A stretch of DNA of 64,000 nucleotides from Pluralibacter gergoviae ATCC 33028 = NBRC 105706 (GCF_001598855.1 NZ_BCZS01000004.1:186001-250000); one strand, 5' to 3'; shown: positions 46,008 to 56,302, counted from the first letter of the stretch. The notes: generated by a model not told the origin, from the letters alone. Numbers and translations: made by a program.

Positions 46008-48782
46008 ATGCTCAAAACAGAAGATCTCAACACTATGATATCAATTGATGAGATTCACTTTGCTGACTGGCAAATCTGGCCACAGCTAAGGATTCTGTTA
46101 CATCGGGGTAAGCCAGTAAGAATTTCTGCCAGAGCTTTTGATGTTCTGGTTGTTCTGGTGAGTGCCAGAGGTAAAGCGGTAAGTAAAGAATCTTTACTTA
46201 CGCAAGTGTGGGGAAATGAAATCGTCGAAGAAAATAATCTTCAGGCACAAATTTCAGCTATACGCCGCATACTGGGACATGACCGCCATCTACTGGTTAC
46301 TGAATTTGGTTGTGGTTATCGCTTTAATATCAACAAATCGCCAACTGAACCTCTCTCTAAATCAAAAATAACTGAGCCCGCTATTACCCCTTTTCTAGCG
46401 TCGATTCTGGGGCGTGATAAAGCTGTGCAGGAATTATGCGCCTTATTGGATCAATACCGTCTGGTGACGATTACTGGCTCAGTGGGCGTGGGTAAGACTC
46501 GTCTGGCATGGGAAGTCGTCAGTCTTACACACACGCATTTTCCTGATGGAATATGTGTGGCTGAACTGGCTCATATCACCGAAGCATCCAGCTTGCTATC
46601 CGTTATTTCACAAGCGCTCCATCTTCCATTAGCTGCCATTCATAATGATGCCGATTTACGGCAACAGCTTGCACGGCGTCGATGTTTACTGCTGATTGAT
46701 AACTGTGAACATGTAATTAATGAACTTGAACCAGTGATTACGTTGCTCCTGCACCTGGCTCCCCATATCAAACTGTTGTTGACCAGCCAGGTAGCGTTGC
46801 AGGTTGCCGGCGAGCAACAATATCTACTACCACCATTACAAGTTCCTGAGAGCGAAGAGGCTGATACCCACGAGTTACTGACTTTTTCCAGTGTCCGCCT
46901 CTTTATCGAACGCGGGCAGGCAAATCGACATGATTACCATCCATCAGCCAGCGAACTGTCTTTGATTGGCGAGTTATGCCGTCATCTTGACGGTCTGCCG
47001 TTGGCGATTGAACTTGCGGCCTCCCGTCTGCCAGTCATGAGTGTCAAAGAGATCTATAGCCGACTGGAAGACCGTTTCCAGCTATTGAGCAATACTCACA
47101 GATCTCTGGAGCCCAGACATCAGAAAATACTGACCGCGCTGGAGTGGACTTATCAGTTGCTCAACACACGTGAACAACGATTATTTTGCTCTCTGGGGAT
47201 CTATACCGATATGTTCAGTGCGAAATCAGTAAGCGACCTTCTGCTGATTAAAGACAAGCATCGCTGGCAGGTTGTTGACGATCTGCAAAGATTACTGTCT
47301 TTATCCCTGATTCAGGTCAGTACTCAGGTACCAGAGACCCGTTTCCGCCTGCTGGAAACCATGCGCCAGTTCGCATGCGATAAACTCAGGCAACAGGGTG
47401 AATATACTGTTCTTGAGGCCCGTTTTGCCGGTTATTATAAAGTTCTGGTAGAAGAGGCCCAAGGTGATTGGTTTATGCTGCCAACGGGACAGTGGCGTGA
47501 ACGTTATAGCCATATGCTTAATGATTTGCGGAGTGTATTACAGCAAACGTTGACTGAGGGGGCCGATCCTTCTAAGGGGCTTAAGATATTACAAGCGATG
47601 ACCCCTTTTTGGATTGAATATTCACTATACGATGAATGTCAGCGCCATATTTATCCTCTGCTTTATGAAAATACTTCGCAGGTAGTATTAACGCTACGCC
47701 AGAGAATGAATCTCAGCGCTGTAGCAGGTAAGGCGTCAACCTGGGCAAAAGGCCCTACGCCTGAAACACATTCAGCCTGGAAAACCGCGCTGACAATTGC
47801 AGAAAAGCTCGACGACAAAGAAATACGTTTACAGGCACATTACGGATTATGGTTGTATTATCTGCGTACTGGCGAGTTGGATAAAGCGCTTGAGCATGCG
47901 CAATCTATGTGCGAGCTAGCACGGTCCATTACCGACGAGGAGGCGATGGCAACCGGGCTGCGTATTCTCGGTGTATCCCTGCATTTTTTGGGCCGTCATG
48001 ATGTCGGGCGTGATTATCTCCAGCAATCTCTTGATTGGTATGAACATGGTGAATTAAGCCACTCTTTCCGTTTTGGTCTTGATCAAGCGAGCGCCGGTCA
48101 GGCCTTTCTGTCTCGTTTACTCTGGTTACAGGGTGAGTATAAGGCCGCGAAACAGATGGCATGGCGCGGTGTTAAAAAAGCCGCTCGTTTGCAGCATGTC
48201 TGTTCTCTTTGCTGTGCACTGGCTGAAGGCGCTTGTATGACAGCAGCACTGGATCGTAATCCGCGTTGGGTTATAAAGGCCGCAAACTGGCTTATTCATC
48301 TGGCAAAAAGGCATGATTTATATTTCTGGAAGACATACGGCGAGCTGTTTCTTGTTTGGGCCAAACAGTTCAGTCATACCGATGTTAGTCAAACTACACT
48401 GTTTAGCTCGTTGCGGGCGATGGGATTAGACTGGCAATATTCCCCCTTGTTGTCAGAAATTGATACCAGGGTATCACTGAGAGCCACCCGCCAGGATCAT
48501 GAAAACTGGTGCACGCCTGAGCTGATGCGTCTTTCTGCCACTCAATTACCTCCTCAGAAGCAACGCCTGCTGTTGGAGAAGGCCCTGGACAAAGCGCGTC
48601 AGCAACAGGCTCATGGCTGGGCCCTCCGTATTGCTTATTCATTGGCGACATTGCAGGCTGAAGCCGGGGAAAAATGGGCTGCTAAACAATTGATACAGGA
48701 CGCTTTACATGATGTTGATGACTCAGACAATGCGACGGATGTAAGAAGTGCTATTGCGCTATGTGCCCGAATAGGGACCTGA
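46008..48782 (+). CDS. Winged-helix / STAND ATPase / TPR-type regulator
   Basis: A 924-residue protein. Residues 1-105 form an OmpR-type winged helix (RISARAFDVLVVLVSARGKAVSKESLLTQVWG). An NTPase follows with Walker A GSVGVGKT (157-164), Walker B RCLLLIDNCEHV and a HLDGLPLAIELAASRL segment as in AP-ATPases. The last 400 residues are helical with TPR-like pairs. This is the AfsR/MalT-like plan: ligand and ATP trigger oligomerisation and transcription. It probably controls the adjacent MFS and SDR genes. A GTG one codon upstream (46005) is an alternative start. Confidence 0.82.
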   Translation: MLKTEDLNTMISIDEIHFADWQIWPQLRILLHRGKPVRISARAFDVLVVLVSARGKAVSKESLLTQVWGNEIVEENNLQAQISAIRRILGHDRHLLVTEFGCGYRFNINKSPTEPLSKSKITEPAITPFLASILGRDKAVQELCALLDQYRLVTITGSVGVGKTRLAWEVVSLTHTHFPDGICVAELAHITEASSLLSVISQALHLPLAAIHNDADLRQQLARRRCLLLIDNCEHVINELEPVITLLLHLAPHIKLLLTSQVALQVAGEQQYLLPPLQVPESEEADTHELLTFSSVRLFIERGQANRHDYHPSASELSLIGELCRHLDGLPLAIELAASRLPVMSVKEIYSRLEDRFQLLSNTHRSLEPRHQKILTALEWTYQLLNTREQRLFCSLGIYTDMFSAKSVSDLLLIKDKHRWQVVDDLQRLLSLSLIQVSTQVPETRFRLLETMRQFACDKLRQQGEYTVLEARFAGYYKVLVEEAQGDWFMLPTGQWRERYSHMLNDLRSVLQQTLTEGADPSKGLKILQAMTPFWIEYSLYDECQRHIYPLLYENTSQVVLTLRQRMNLSAVAGKASTWAKGPTPETHSAWKTALTIAEKLDDKEIRLQAHYGLWLYYLRTGELDKALEHAQSMCELARSITDEEAMATGLRILGVSLHFLGRHDVGRDYLQQSLDWYEHGELSHSFRFGLDQASAGQAFLSRLLWLQGEYKAAKQMAWRGVKKAARLQHVCSLCCALAEGACMTAALDRNPRWVIKAANWLIHLAKRHDLYFWKTYGELFLVWAKQFSHTDVSQTTLFSSLRAMGLDWQYSPLLSEIDTRVSLRATRQDHENWCTPELMRLSATQLPPQKQRLLLEKALDKARQQQAHGWALRIAYSLATLQAEAGEKWAAKQLIQDALHDVDDSDNATDVRSAIALCARIGT

Positions 48783-49946
48783 ATATTTACGTTTTACGGC
48801 TATCAACATCCCCATGATCACGAGTCCGCCCCCTGCTGAAGAAATCAGCGCCCAGCTATGAGTTGTCTCCCATAACCAGGTGGCAGTCAGTGAGCCACAT
48901 GCTCCGCCAATAAACATAACGCACATAAATAATGTATTAAGACGGTTTCTGGCATCCGGACGCAAAGAATAAATCGTGTGCTGATTAGCTATCAGTACAC
49001 ATTGCTCACCCGCATCCAGTAGTAGAATGCCCACCACCATACCCACAATACTGTTCCATCTCCAAAAAACAGTCCAGGCTAGCAGCATGAGTATCACACC
49101 AAAAACAACCATTCGGAATGGTCCCTGACGATCGCTGAAACTTCCCGCCAGAGGCGCACACAGAATACCGATTAACCCCAAAGCAGCCAGGGCGCCGGTT
49201 ATCCCTGCACCGTAATCGTAGCGATGAGCTAACCAGAAAGGGAGCACGGTCCACAGCACGCTGAAGGAGGCAAACAGCATTGCTTGTGTAAGAGTTGCAC
49301 CACGCACCTGCGGCTCGTTTTTCCACAGCAGTCCTAATGAACGTAATACCGCCAGATAGTTAAACTTTGGCGTTGACAACGACTGAGTAGGCAAAATGCG
49401 TAAGATGAAAAATATAGCCAGCAATGTCATGATCGCGCCGGATAAAAAGACGCCACGCCAGCCGAAATACTGACCAATAAGGCCTCCGATAGCCCGGCCA
49501 GCAAGGATACCTGCCAGGACACCGCTCATCACAGTACCAACGGTTTTACCTCGTGCAGAAGTTCTTGAGAGCGAGGCGGCAAGCGGCACTATCTGTTGAG
49601 CTACTGTTGCAGCCATCCCGGTAAGGAAGGAGAAGAACACCAACACTGTCGCCGTTGGGGATAACATCATGCCGATCATTGCCAGGAAAAGCACCTGCGC
49701 TTGACGCAGGATAAGCCGCTGACGTTCAATATAATCGCCCAGGGGGATCAGAAAGAATAAGCCCACCGCATAGCCTACCTGGGTGACCATGGGGATCAAA
49801 GAAACAGCTCCCCATTCATTGGGAAATGATCCGACAATTAAATTCAGGACAGATTGATTAAAATAAATATTAGCCACAACAATACAACAAATAATCCCCA
49901 GCATAAGAATCCTGGTAGAAGAAAGCTCGTGATTGTCCGAACGCAT
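48759..49946 (-). CDS. MFS efflux transporter
   Basis: A 395-residue, 12-helix major-facilitator protein of the YnfM/drug-H+ antiporter type: FFLIPLGDYIERQRLI for the loop 2-3 motif, GVLAGILAGRAIGGLIGQYFGWRGVF, and GSFSDRQGPFRM in the mirror loop. Its 3' end overlaps the convergent regulator by 24 nt. It is divergent from the SDR gene, and the 172-nt gap between them is the likely shared control region. Confidence 0.87.
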   Translation of the reverse strand: MRSDNHELSSTRILMLGIICCIVVANIYFNQSVLNLIVGSFPNEWGAVSLIPMVTQVGYAVGLFFLIPLGDYIERQRLILRQAQVLFLAMIGMMLSPTATVLVFFSFLTGMAATVAQQIVPLAASLSRTSARGKTVGTVMSGVLAGILAGRAIGGLIGQYFGWRGVFLSGAIMTLLAIFFILRILPTQSLSTPKFNYLAVLRSLGLLWKNEPQVRGATLTQAMLFASFSVLWTVLPFWLAHRYDYGAGITGALAALGLIGILCAPLAGSFSDRQGPFRMVVFGVILMLLAWTVFWRWNSIVGMVVGILLLDAGEQCVLIANQHTIYSLRPDARNRLNTLFMCVMFIGGACGSLTATWLWETTHSWALISSAGGGLVIMGMLIAVKRKYSGPYSGT

Positions 49947-50118
49947 TGACCACTCCTGGCACTAAATTCAATATTGTCTGGAGTATAAGCAAAGGCGACA
50001 CCCAACTCTTTGACCGCTTTTTTCAGACATCTGAATTCTGATGCACAAGCTCCTGAAAAAGAGATTTGTTACTAATACTGCTCATGTTATTGACTGTGCT
50101 TAACTTGAGGAGCAACAA

Positions 50119-50925
50119 ATGGATTTAAAACTGACTGGAAAAGTGGCTCTGGTAACTGGAGCCCGTACCGGAATTGGTTTCAGCATTTGTGAAGAATTGG
50201 CAGTGAATGGTGTGCATTTAGTCATGGTGGCCAGACGAGAACCTGAGCTGATTCTTGCTGCGAAAAAAATTTCAGAGAAATACGGTGTTTCGGTGCTGCC
50301 TATTGCCGGGGATGTGACTGATCCCAAACTACCTTCTTTAGTGGTTGAACAAGCGGAAAAAGTTTTTCAGCGTATTGATTTACTGGTGAACAATGCCGGA
50401 AGAGCCCATGCGGGCACGCTGTTAACCACTTCGGAAGAAGACTGGCAGATAATGACTGAGACCAAATTCTCCGCCATGCGACGTTTTTGTAAGGTAATCA
50501 TCCCCGGGATGCAGAGACGAAACTGGGGGCGTATTGTCAATATCTCATCCATTGGCGGTATCTACCCTAATCCGCAACTTACCGTCTCACACGCACTGAG
50601 CGCCGCTATCAACAACCTGACCCGTAGTTTAGCACTTAGCGTGGCTCCGGATGGCATTCTGGTCAATGCGATCGGAGTGGGTGCTGTCGCGACGGATAAC
50701 TGGGCGCAGAACATGCTACCGAATGTTCGCAATCGTCGTCCTGAACTGGCTGACAGAACAGACGAAGAGGTAATGGCATTACTGGGTAAAGAGAAAACGC
50801 CTGTGGGCCGCTTTGGACTTCCTGAAGATATTGCTGCAATTGCTGCGTTCCTACTTTCTGGGAGGAATCAGTTTGTTACTGGACAGACAATTGAAGCATC
50901 AGGCGGAGCAGACAGATTTATGTAA
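50119..50925 (+). CDS. Short-chain dehydrogenase-fold protein lacking the YxxxK motif
   Basis: This 268-residue classical-SDR scaffold has VTGARTGIGFSICEEL cofactor loop, NNAGRAHAG, Ser143-Ser144 (ISSIGG), and a C-terminal GQTIEASGG. Counting from the serine, the expected Tyr and Lys fall on Ser157 and Ser161 (TVSHALSAAINNL). The catalytic pair is therefore absent. It may be a binding protein, use another chemistry, or be inactive. GAGGAG lies 8 nt before ATG 50119. Confidence 0.85.
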   Translation: MDLKLTGKVALVTGARTGIGFSICEELAVNGVHLVMVARREPELILAAKKISEKYGVSVLPIAGDVTDPKLPSLVVEQAEKVFQRIDLLVNNAGRAHAGTLLTTSEEDWQIMTETKFSAMRRFCKVIIPGMQRRNWGRIVNISSIGGIYPNPQLTVSHALSAAINNLTRSLALSVAPDGILVNAIGVGAVATDNWAQNMLPNVRNRRPELADRTDEEVMALLGKEKTPVGRFGLPEDIAAIAAFLLSGRNQFVTGQTIEASGGADRFM

Positions 50926-51090
50926 TGTCTTCCATTCAACTTAAATAATGTTTGAGAATTGAATTAGTTTAACCTGATATTTGTTCTTCTTTTCAATCAC
51001 TGCGAAATATGAGGCCGGACATGGGGGACTGAAACGCTAAGAAGCCCCCGCACCAATATAATCCAAATATTATAACGTAATAGATCCCGC

Positions 51091-51132
51091 ACCATGAAAT
51101 TAATTTCACTGGAAAATTCATGGTATTTTTTT
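51091..51132 (+). terminator. Intrinsic terminator-like hairpin
   Basis: ACCATGAAATT / AATTCATGGT pair with one bulged A, followed by ATTTTTTT. It lies 165 nt past the SDR stop and just ahead of the next gene. Confidence 0.65.
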
Positions 51133-51160
51133 AAAAAAATAGAAATAGAGGCAAACCACT

Positions 51161-52079
51161 ATGTCAAAAAAACAAACACTATCAAATACAAACTATAGTT
51201 CGCCTGACTGGCTGACTATCCGTGAAGCAGTCGAAGTGATAAATAAAAAAGGACTGAAAATTAAAAAAAAGTGACATTTACAAGCATGCATTACATGGCA
51301 GCATTCATCTCTCTATTTACTTTCAGTCGCCAATTACATTACGAAAAATACAGAGGTCGGGCTACAAAGTAAGGCTCAGACCATGTGATATGTCATCAAT
51401 AAATCGTTTATGCCTTCTTGACAAAAAAGCGTTTATTGAAGGACATAATTTTATTGTTAGCACTACTGGCAAATATATCATTCCCACAGAGAGAGTTATT
51501 GACACTCTATTGATTGGATATGAATATGTTCTAGTACAAAAATTACTTGCCCAATCTCTTAAAATACCATTACCTGTAACAGGAGCTATTGATTTTAATC
51601 ATGGCATAACAGTTAGCTTACAAGGAGAACCATTTCAACTATTCGATAAAATGACATGGGAAGAAAGAATAACACAAAAAATCATGCAACTCCCTAAAAA
51701 CATTTCACCATATGTACATAAAGAGATATTCTCAAAGAGGATAAATAATTACCTGGGGAAAGAGTATTTCCCGGCTCATATTTTACCTCGGGATGCCTGG
51801 TTTGTTATTCGACACACTGAACTTGATAAAGTCATTGACATCATAACCAATAGCAGAGTGCCCCCATTATCTGCAACGCGAATATCAACACCACTATCTC
51901 GTTTTTTCTGGCTGGCCTGTAAAAACAATGAAGTCATCCGTCCATTAATTAGTAAACCGTACAAACTACTATCTATTTTCGAACAATGGGCATCTGACGA
52001 AGGCATTACCGACAGGCTCAGTGGTGATACGTTAAAAACTGCACTCGTACGCGGTTCCCCCACATCAATGTCGGATTGA
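51161..52079 (+). pseudogene. Unknown protein gene split by a frameshift in an A8 run
   Basis: ATG 51161 (AGAGG upstream) opens a frame that stops at 51272 after 37 codons (MSKKQTLSNTNYSSPDWLTI...). Removing one A from the eight at 51263-51270 joins it to the long frame ending at 52079: GLKIKKSDIYKHALHGSIHLSIYFQSP then into MSSINRLCLLDKK. The repaired product is about 305 residues with an apparent N-terminal helix-turn-helix-like stretch (LTIREAVEVINKKGLKI). The family is unknown to me. It is very AT-rich. Explanations are a true mutation, slippage-dependent expression, or a sequencing error. Confidence 0.7.
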
Positions 52080-52104
52080 CGCAAGTGAATTTTACCAAAC
52101 CCAA

Positions 52105-52157
52105 ATGTCCGTATTAAGGACTCTAAAATCAGTAATACGGACATAATTAGTTTTTTT
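52105..52157 (+). terminator. Intrinsic terminator after the split gene
   Basis: A 12-bp perfect stem ATGTCCGTATTA / TAATACGGACAT with a 16-nt loop, then ATTAG and T7, starting 26 nt past the stop. Confidence 0.88.
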
Positions 52158-52652
52158 GACTCTTTTTTCCTTGTCACCTCAAAGGATATTATATTTCTGC
52201 ATTACGGGTATAAATACATATCATCAATTACCAAGCATTAGAAATGTAAAAACAAAATAGTACTTAAATGCTTACAACCCCACACATACATAAAAGCCAC
52301 TCCTTATGCAAGGAGGATTTAGCCGACCTGCATAGGTTCGATCGAATCCAAAATGCGAAAAATAGATTAACCTTAATTTATCCAACCATTAAATACACAC
52401 ATGGGTTCGTAATTATATTCCAATTAATTAATCCAAAATTTACTCACCAATACATTACACATGCAAAAACACTAAAACATACATTGCACAGAAAGACTTA
52501 GATTCATTTACAATGAAATAAATGAGTGATTTCATTTCGTTCAACAAATATATAACTGAGGTACTAAGGCCATGATTACTAGATGAACCCGTCCATAATC
52601 CAGATAGTTACTAAATATTTAAAAACTCATCCTTATGATACGAGTAATTACC
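52158..52652. other. AT-rich gap without a recognisable gene
   Basis: About 495 nt of very AT-rich DNA. A 77-codon frame (52268-52501) has no ribosome site and no motif. It looks like decayed or spacer DNA between two cargo modules. Confidence 0.5.
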
Positions 52653-53009
52653 TTACTCCCTAGTAGACTTGCTTTTAATATTTACGGCCTTTTTTCTATA
52701 CCGGTGCGGGGGGACATTATACCTTTTCCGAAATGCCCTGGTTAATGATTGCTGAGAGTCAAAGCCAAATCGCATCGCGATGTTTATCAAAGGTTCATTT
52801 GTTGTGATAACAGCCTCTAAAATAAGACGTAATTTTTTCTCTCTGATAAAACCTCCCAGGCTCTGCCCTGTTTCAGAAAAAAACAGTCTCTGCAAATGCC
52901 ATTTTGAATATCCGGACCTGATAGCCACATCATCAATTTTTAGTGGCATCTCTATATTTTTGTTTATCCAGATAATTAAGTCATTTACAAAATCTTTTCT
53001 GTTTTTCAT
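52653..53009 (-). CDS. Small AraC-family regulator (MarA/SoxS-like)
   Basis: At 118 residues it consists only of the two helix-turn-helix DNA-binding unit: DDVAIRSGYSKWHLQRLFFSETGQSLGGFIREKKL and NIAMRFGFDSQQSLTRAFRKRYNVPPHRYRK. There is no ligand domain, so like MarA/SoxS/RamA it would be controlled by its level. It lies downstream of the efflux operon on the same strand and is AT-rich. Confidence 0.9.
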   Translation of the reverse strand: MKNRKDFVNDLIIWINKNIEMPLKIDDVAIRSGYSKWHLQRLFFSETGQSLGGFIREKKLRLILEAVITTNEPLINIAMRFGFDSQQSLTRAFRKRYNVPPHRYRKKAVNIKSKSTRE

Positions 53010-53121
53010 AACCGAAACCTTAGAATTACTCTACTAGAAATACATTTTCATCAGGCATATAGATCAAGAGCTGACAATCCCTAAGTTCTGCATAAATCCT
53101 CAATAGAAACCATACTTTTTA

Positions 53122-53985
53122 TTATGGTGTGATGGATATACTCGCAGACAGTCCAGCCACCAATTCAACTCCCTCCGGCAATCTGTCAATATGAATCCGA
53201 ACCGGGATACGCTGCGCGAGCCGCACCCAGCTAAAGGTTGGCTCGACATTAGGCAGGCCAAGCCCCCCGGTCTCGTCATTGTTATCATCTATTCCGCGTC
53301 CGATACTCTCAACATGACCCGTGATCACCGGCTTAAATCCCATCAGCGTAATGTGTGCAGTATTTCCCGTGCGGATATGTTGCAACTTAGTCTCTTCAAA
53401 ATAGCCAACCACCCAAAAACTATTGGCATCAATGATGGAAACTTTAGTTTCTCCCGCTGTGGCATAGTCACCAGGGCGAAGCCGCAAATGTGTGACATAG
53501 CCCGTAACCGGTGACCGAACAATAGCATGCGATAAGTTAAGCTCTGCAAGGTCCAGCGCAGCCAGTGCACCGTGGTAATTAGCCGCAGCGACGCTGGCTG
53601 CGCTGGCTGTTTGTTGTAAATCCTCGCTGGAAATCACCCCTTTAATCTGAGAGCGTCGCCTCGCCGCATCCTGGCGCATCAGCATTTCATGACGTTTCGC
53701 CTCAACATCAGCCTGGGCGCTGACCACTGCCAACCTCAACCAGTGCGGGTCAATGGAATAGAGCACATCGCCCCGATTAACCCACTGATTATCGCGGACG
53801 GCCACATTCAGAACCGGTCCAGAGACATCCGGCGCAATCTGGACCACATCCGCACGAACCCGACCATCGCGGGTCCAGGGGGTTTGCACATAATGTTTCC
53901 AGAGAATAAAAGCCAAAAGCGTAGCAACCGCCACAGCGCTGAGCGTCAGCAAATAGCGGCCCAGTAGAGAAAGTAACGATTTCAT
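53122..53985 (-). CDS. HlyD-family periplasmic adaptor (AaeA-like)
   Basis: A 287-residue membrane-fusion protein with one N-terminal anchor (LTLSAVAVATLLAFILW), the lipoyl half VQIAPDVSGPVLNVAVRDNQWVNRGDVL, a short coiled-coil (residues about 85-145) and the second half IVRSPVTGYVTHLRLRPGDYA. It pairs with the FUSC pump. It overlaps the DUF1656 gene by 4 nt. Confidence 0.92.
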   Translation of the reverse strand: MKSLLSLLGRYLLTLSAVAVATLLAFILWKHYVQTPWTRDGRVRADVVQIAPDVSGPVLNVAVRDNQWVNRGDVLYSIDPHWLRLAVVSAQADVEAKRHEMLMRQDAARRRSQIKGVISSEDLQQTASAASVAAANYHGALAALDLAELNLSHAIVRSPVTGYVTHLRLRPGDYATAGETKVSIIDANSFWVVGYFEETKLQHIRTGNTAHITLMGFKPVITGHVESIGRGIDDNNDETGGLGLPNVEPTFSWVRLAQRIPVRIHIDRLPEGVELVAGLSASISITP

Positions 53986-54197
53986 TTTAAAAACCCCAGT
54001 TCGGTCAGTCCCTGCAATAACAGGTAAAAAGTAATAATAAAGATGGAAAAATCGATCATCGGGCGAAACGGCAAGCGACGGTAACCCTTGCTTAGCGAGA
54101 AAAGCTGCACGAGTAATAGCGTACAGGTGAGCGCGACGAGGGAAATTAACAGTAGACCGGGTACAAAAACGCCCTCAATATTGAAATCATTGATCAT
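53982..54197 (-). CDS. DUF1656 small membrane protein (AaeX-like)
   Basis: This 71-residue protein has two hydrophobic segments (VFVPGLLLISLVALTCTLLLV and FSIFIITFYLLLQGL). The family always accompanies AaeA/AaeB-type efflux genes. It overlaps both neighbours (11 and 4 nt), so the three are tightly coupled. Confidence 0.9.
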   Translation of the reverse strand: MINDFNIEGVFVPGLLLISLVALTCTLLLVQLFSLSKGYRRLPFRPMIDFSIFIITFYLLLQGLTELGFLK

Positions 54198-56226
54198 CGA
54201 CAGGCTCCATTTCCTGAGTGCTTAATGCGCAGTACAGATCAACCAGTTGATTAACATGATGCCGCGATAGTTCATCTGCTACGGACAGGCTACGCTCAGT
54301 CAGGCTGACAATCCGTTCAAGTAAGGTGTTAATATCCGTCGAGTGTGTAAGACAATTGAGAACCTCTTTTATTTCTTTGTCTGCATGCGCATCCCATCGG
54401 CGTAATCGCATTACACACAGGCCTATACGCAGGGTGTGCAAAAGATGATTCAATGCCTGTTCTGATGACTGTCCGCTGCGTGGCAAACGTGGCAGTATCA
54501 ACGCAGCCCGATCGATCATCAGGTTGATCCAGAGAGTTTCATCAGTATTCAACACACCTTTCACGCTGCGGTTAATATCGCGCTGGCATAATTTAAGCAG
54601 GCGATTTATTGCCGCATCTGCCTGCACAGTCTGCAGAAAGCCCATGCTGAATACCGCAAAGCCAGTTGCAGAAAATAATGCGATAGAGGTATTCACCGCC
54701 ACGGCAAAATCCCCGCTGTAATGAGCACCCAGCTCGCACAAAATAGGCAGCGTCAGTGTGATCCCCATCGCCATAAACGTGGTGGGCGGCCTTGCCTGGA
54801 GCGATCCGGCAAGCAGATATACCGGAGCTAGAACCACTACCAGCACGATAAAATCACTGACTTGCGGTAAGAGAAAGAAGCTGTAAATCAGGCTTATCAC
54901 AACTCCCCAGAGGGAACCAATGATGTATTTCACAATATGCGGGGCAGGCGTATCGAAGCTGCCAAACAGTGTGCAACAAACGCCAAGGATAGATACTGCC
55001 GTACCGCCATCAGGCCATGCCGAGAAAATCCACACCATGCAGCCGCTCAAAATGATGGTGAAAGCGCCCAATGCGGTGCGGGCAGCAGTAAGAGGATCGC
55101 GGTGGAATACATACCCTTTCACGGTATTCATTTCTGAGTGCGCAGGCATCTGATTCGCGTGATGAATGGCATCCGAAAGACGATAGCACTGCTGCACGAG
55201 GACAATGGCCTCTGTCATGTAGCGCATAAAACTTACATGCAGTGCTTCTACAAACGTCAACTCATGTACGACATAGCGCTGCAGTAATTTTTCACTGCGT
55301 TTTTTGAGCTCTTCCCCCTCGCTTTTAAATTTTCCTTCATCTTTGCAGGCCAGCCAGACCTCAACATCATCCATTAAAATTTGCACATCGAAAGGTATCT
55401 TCGCTATCAGCGCTAAACGGTCACGTAACTCACAGTTAACAATGACTAATCGCGCAAGCCTGTCATGAAGCCTTTTTCTCGCTTGCCGGACCGGTACAGA
55501 GAACGCAAAATCATAAGGGATATGATGGCTGATGCCCTGCAGGAACTGCAATGCCAGTGCCATATGCAGCGGCGAGGAAACAGGATCGGGTTTGCCTGTT
55601 AAAGTCTCTGCGATACGCTGTCGCGCCGCGAGCAGCGTCTGCGATAATTTACTGTTGAACTGGCCTGAGATGCGCGCGGGCAATACATAGCGATGAATAA
55701 GTGCCGCGCAGAAGATACCGATCATGATTTCCTGTACCCGAGTGATAGCGATTTCAAAAATCGCGCCAGGATCGGATACAGCAGGGAAGCCAATCAGACT
55801 CGCAGTGTAACCAGCAAGGACAAAACCATAGGCCCGGGGCGTACGTTCCAGCAAGGACAAATAGAGGCAGAATGTAATCCAGCCTGCCAGTATCACGCTG
55901 CAAAATACGGGGGAATTCACGAACGTGGGTACAATTAATACCGTCATGCCAGCGCCAATTACCGTTCCCACCAGACGATACAAACTTCTGCTTAGCGATG
56001 CTCCGACGGAGGTTTGGGAAACAATATATACGGTGATAATTGCCCAGGAAGGCCGCTCCAGGCCAATTGATAATGCAATATAGTATGCGAGCATCGCAGC
56101 GGTAAAACTCTTCGCCGAATAGAGCAGAGCGTTCGCATCATTCAGTAGTGAAGGAGAAGCCATACCGTGAAGACGATGGCATATCGTGTGTAAAAAAATG
56201 AAAGTAACTCGCGTTAATTTTTTCAT
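54187..56226 (-). CDS. FUSC-family efflux pump (AaeB-like)
   Basis: A 679-residue inner-membrane protein with two blocks of hydrophobic helices, residues about 35-195 (SFTAAMLAYYIALSIGLERPSWAIITVYIVSQ) and 385-550, and cytoplasmic segments between. It has the FUSC layout of AaeB, which exports aromatic carboxylic acids. ATG 56226 and ATG 56163 (MASPSLL) are both possible starts with weak ribosome sites. It is divergent from the cupin-AraC regulator. Confidence 0.9.
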   Translation of the reverse strand: MKKLTRVTFIFLHTICHRLHGMASPSLLNDANALLYSAKSFTAAMLAYYIALSIGLERPSWAIITVYIVSQTSVGASLSRSLYRLVGTVIGAGMTVLIVPTFVNSPVFCSVILAGWITFCLYLSLLERTPRAYGFVLAGYTASLIGFPAVSDPGAIFEIAITRVQEIMIGIFCAALIHRYVLPARISGQFNSKLSQTLLAARQRIAETLTGKPDPVSSPLHMALALQFLQGISHHIPYDFAFSVPVRQARKRLHDRLARLVIVNCELRDRLALIAKIPFDVQILMDDVEVWLACKDEGKFKSEGEELKKRSEKLLQRYVVHELTFVEALHVSFMRYMTEAIVLVQQCYRLSDAIHHANQMPAHSEMNTVKGYVFHRDPLTAARTALGAFTIILSGCMVWIFSAWPDGGTAVSILGVCCTLFGSFDTPAPHIVKYIIGSLWGVVISLIYSFFLLPQVSDFIVLVVVLAPVYLLAGSLQARPPTTFMAMGITLTLPILCELGAHYSGDFAVAVNTSIALFSATGFAVFSMGFLQTVQADAAINRLLKLCQRDINRSVKGVLNTDETLWINLMIDRAALILPRLPRSGQSSEQALNHLLHTLRIGLCVMRLRRWDAHADKEIKEVLNCLTHSTDINTLLERIVSLTERSLSVADELSRHHVNQLVDLYCALSTQEMEPVDDQ

Positions 56227-56302
56227 GCCGGAAATTATTACCGGCTTGCATATCTACTTAAATACTCTATTCTGTCAAAAAATACCTAAATGTTGCCAAT
56301 CT

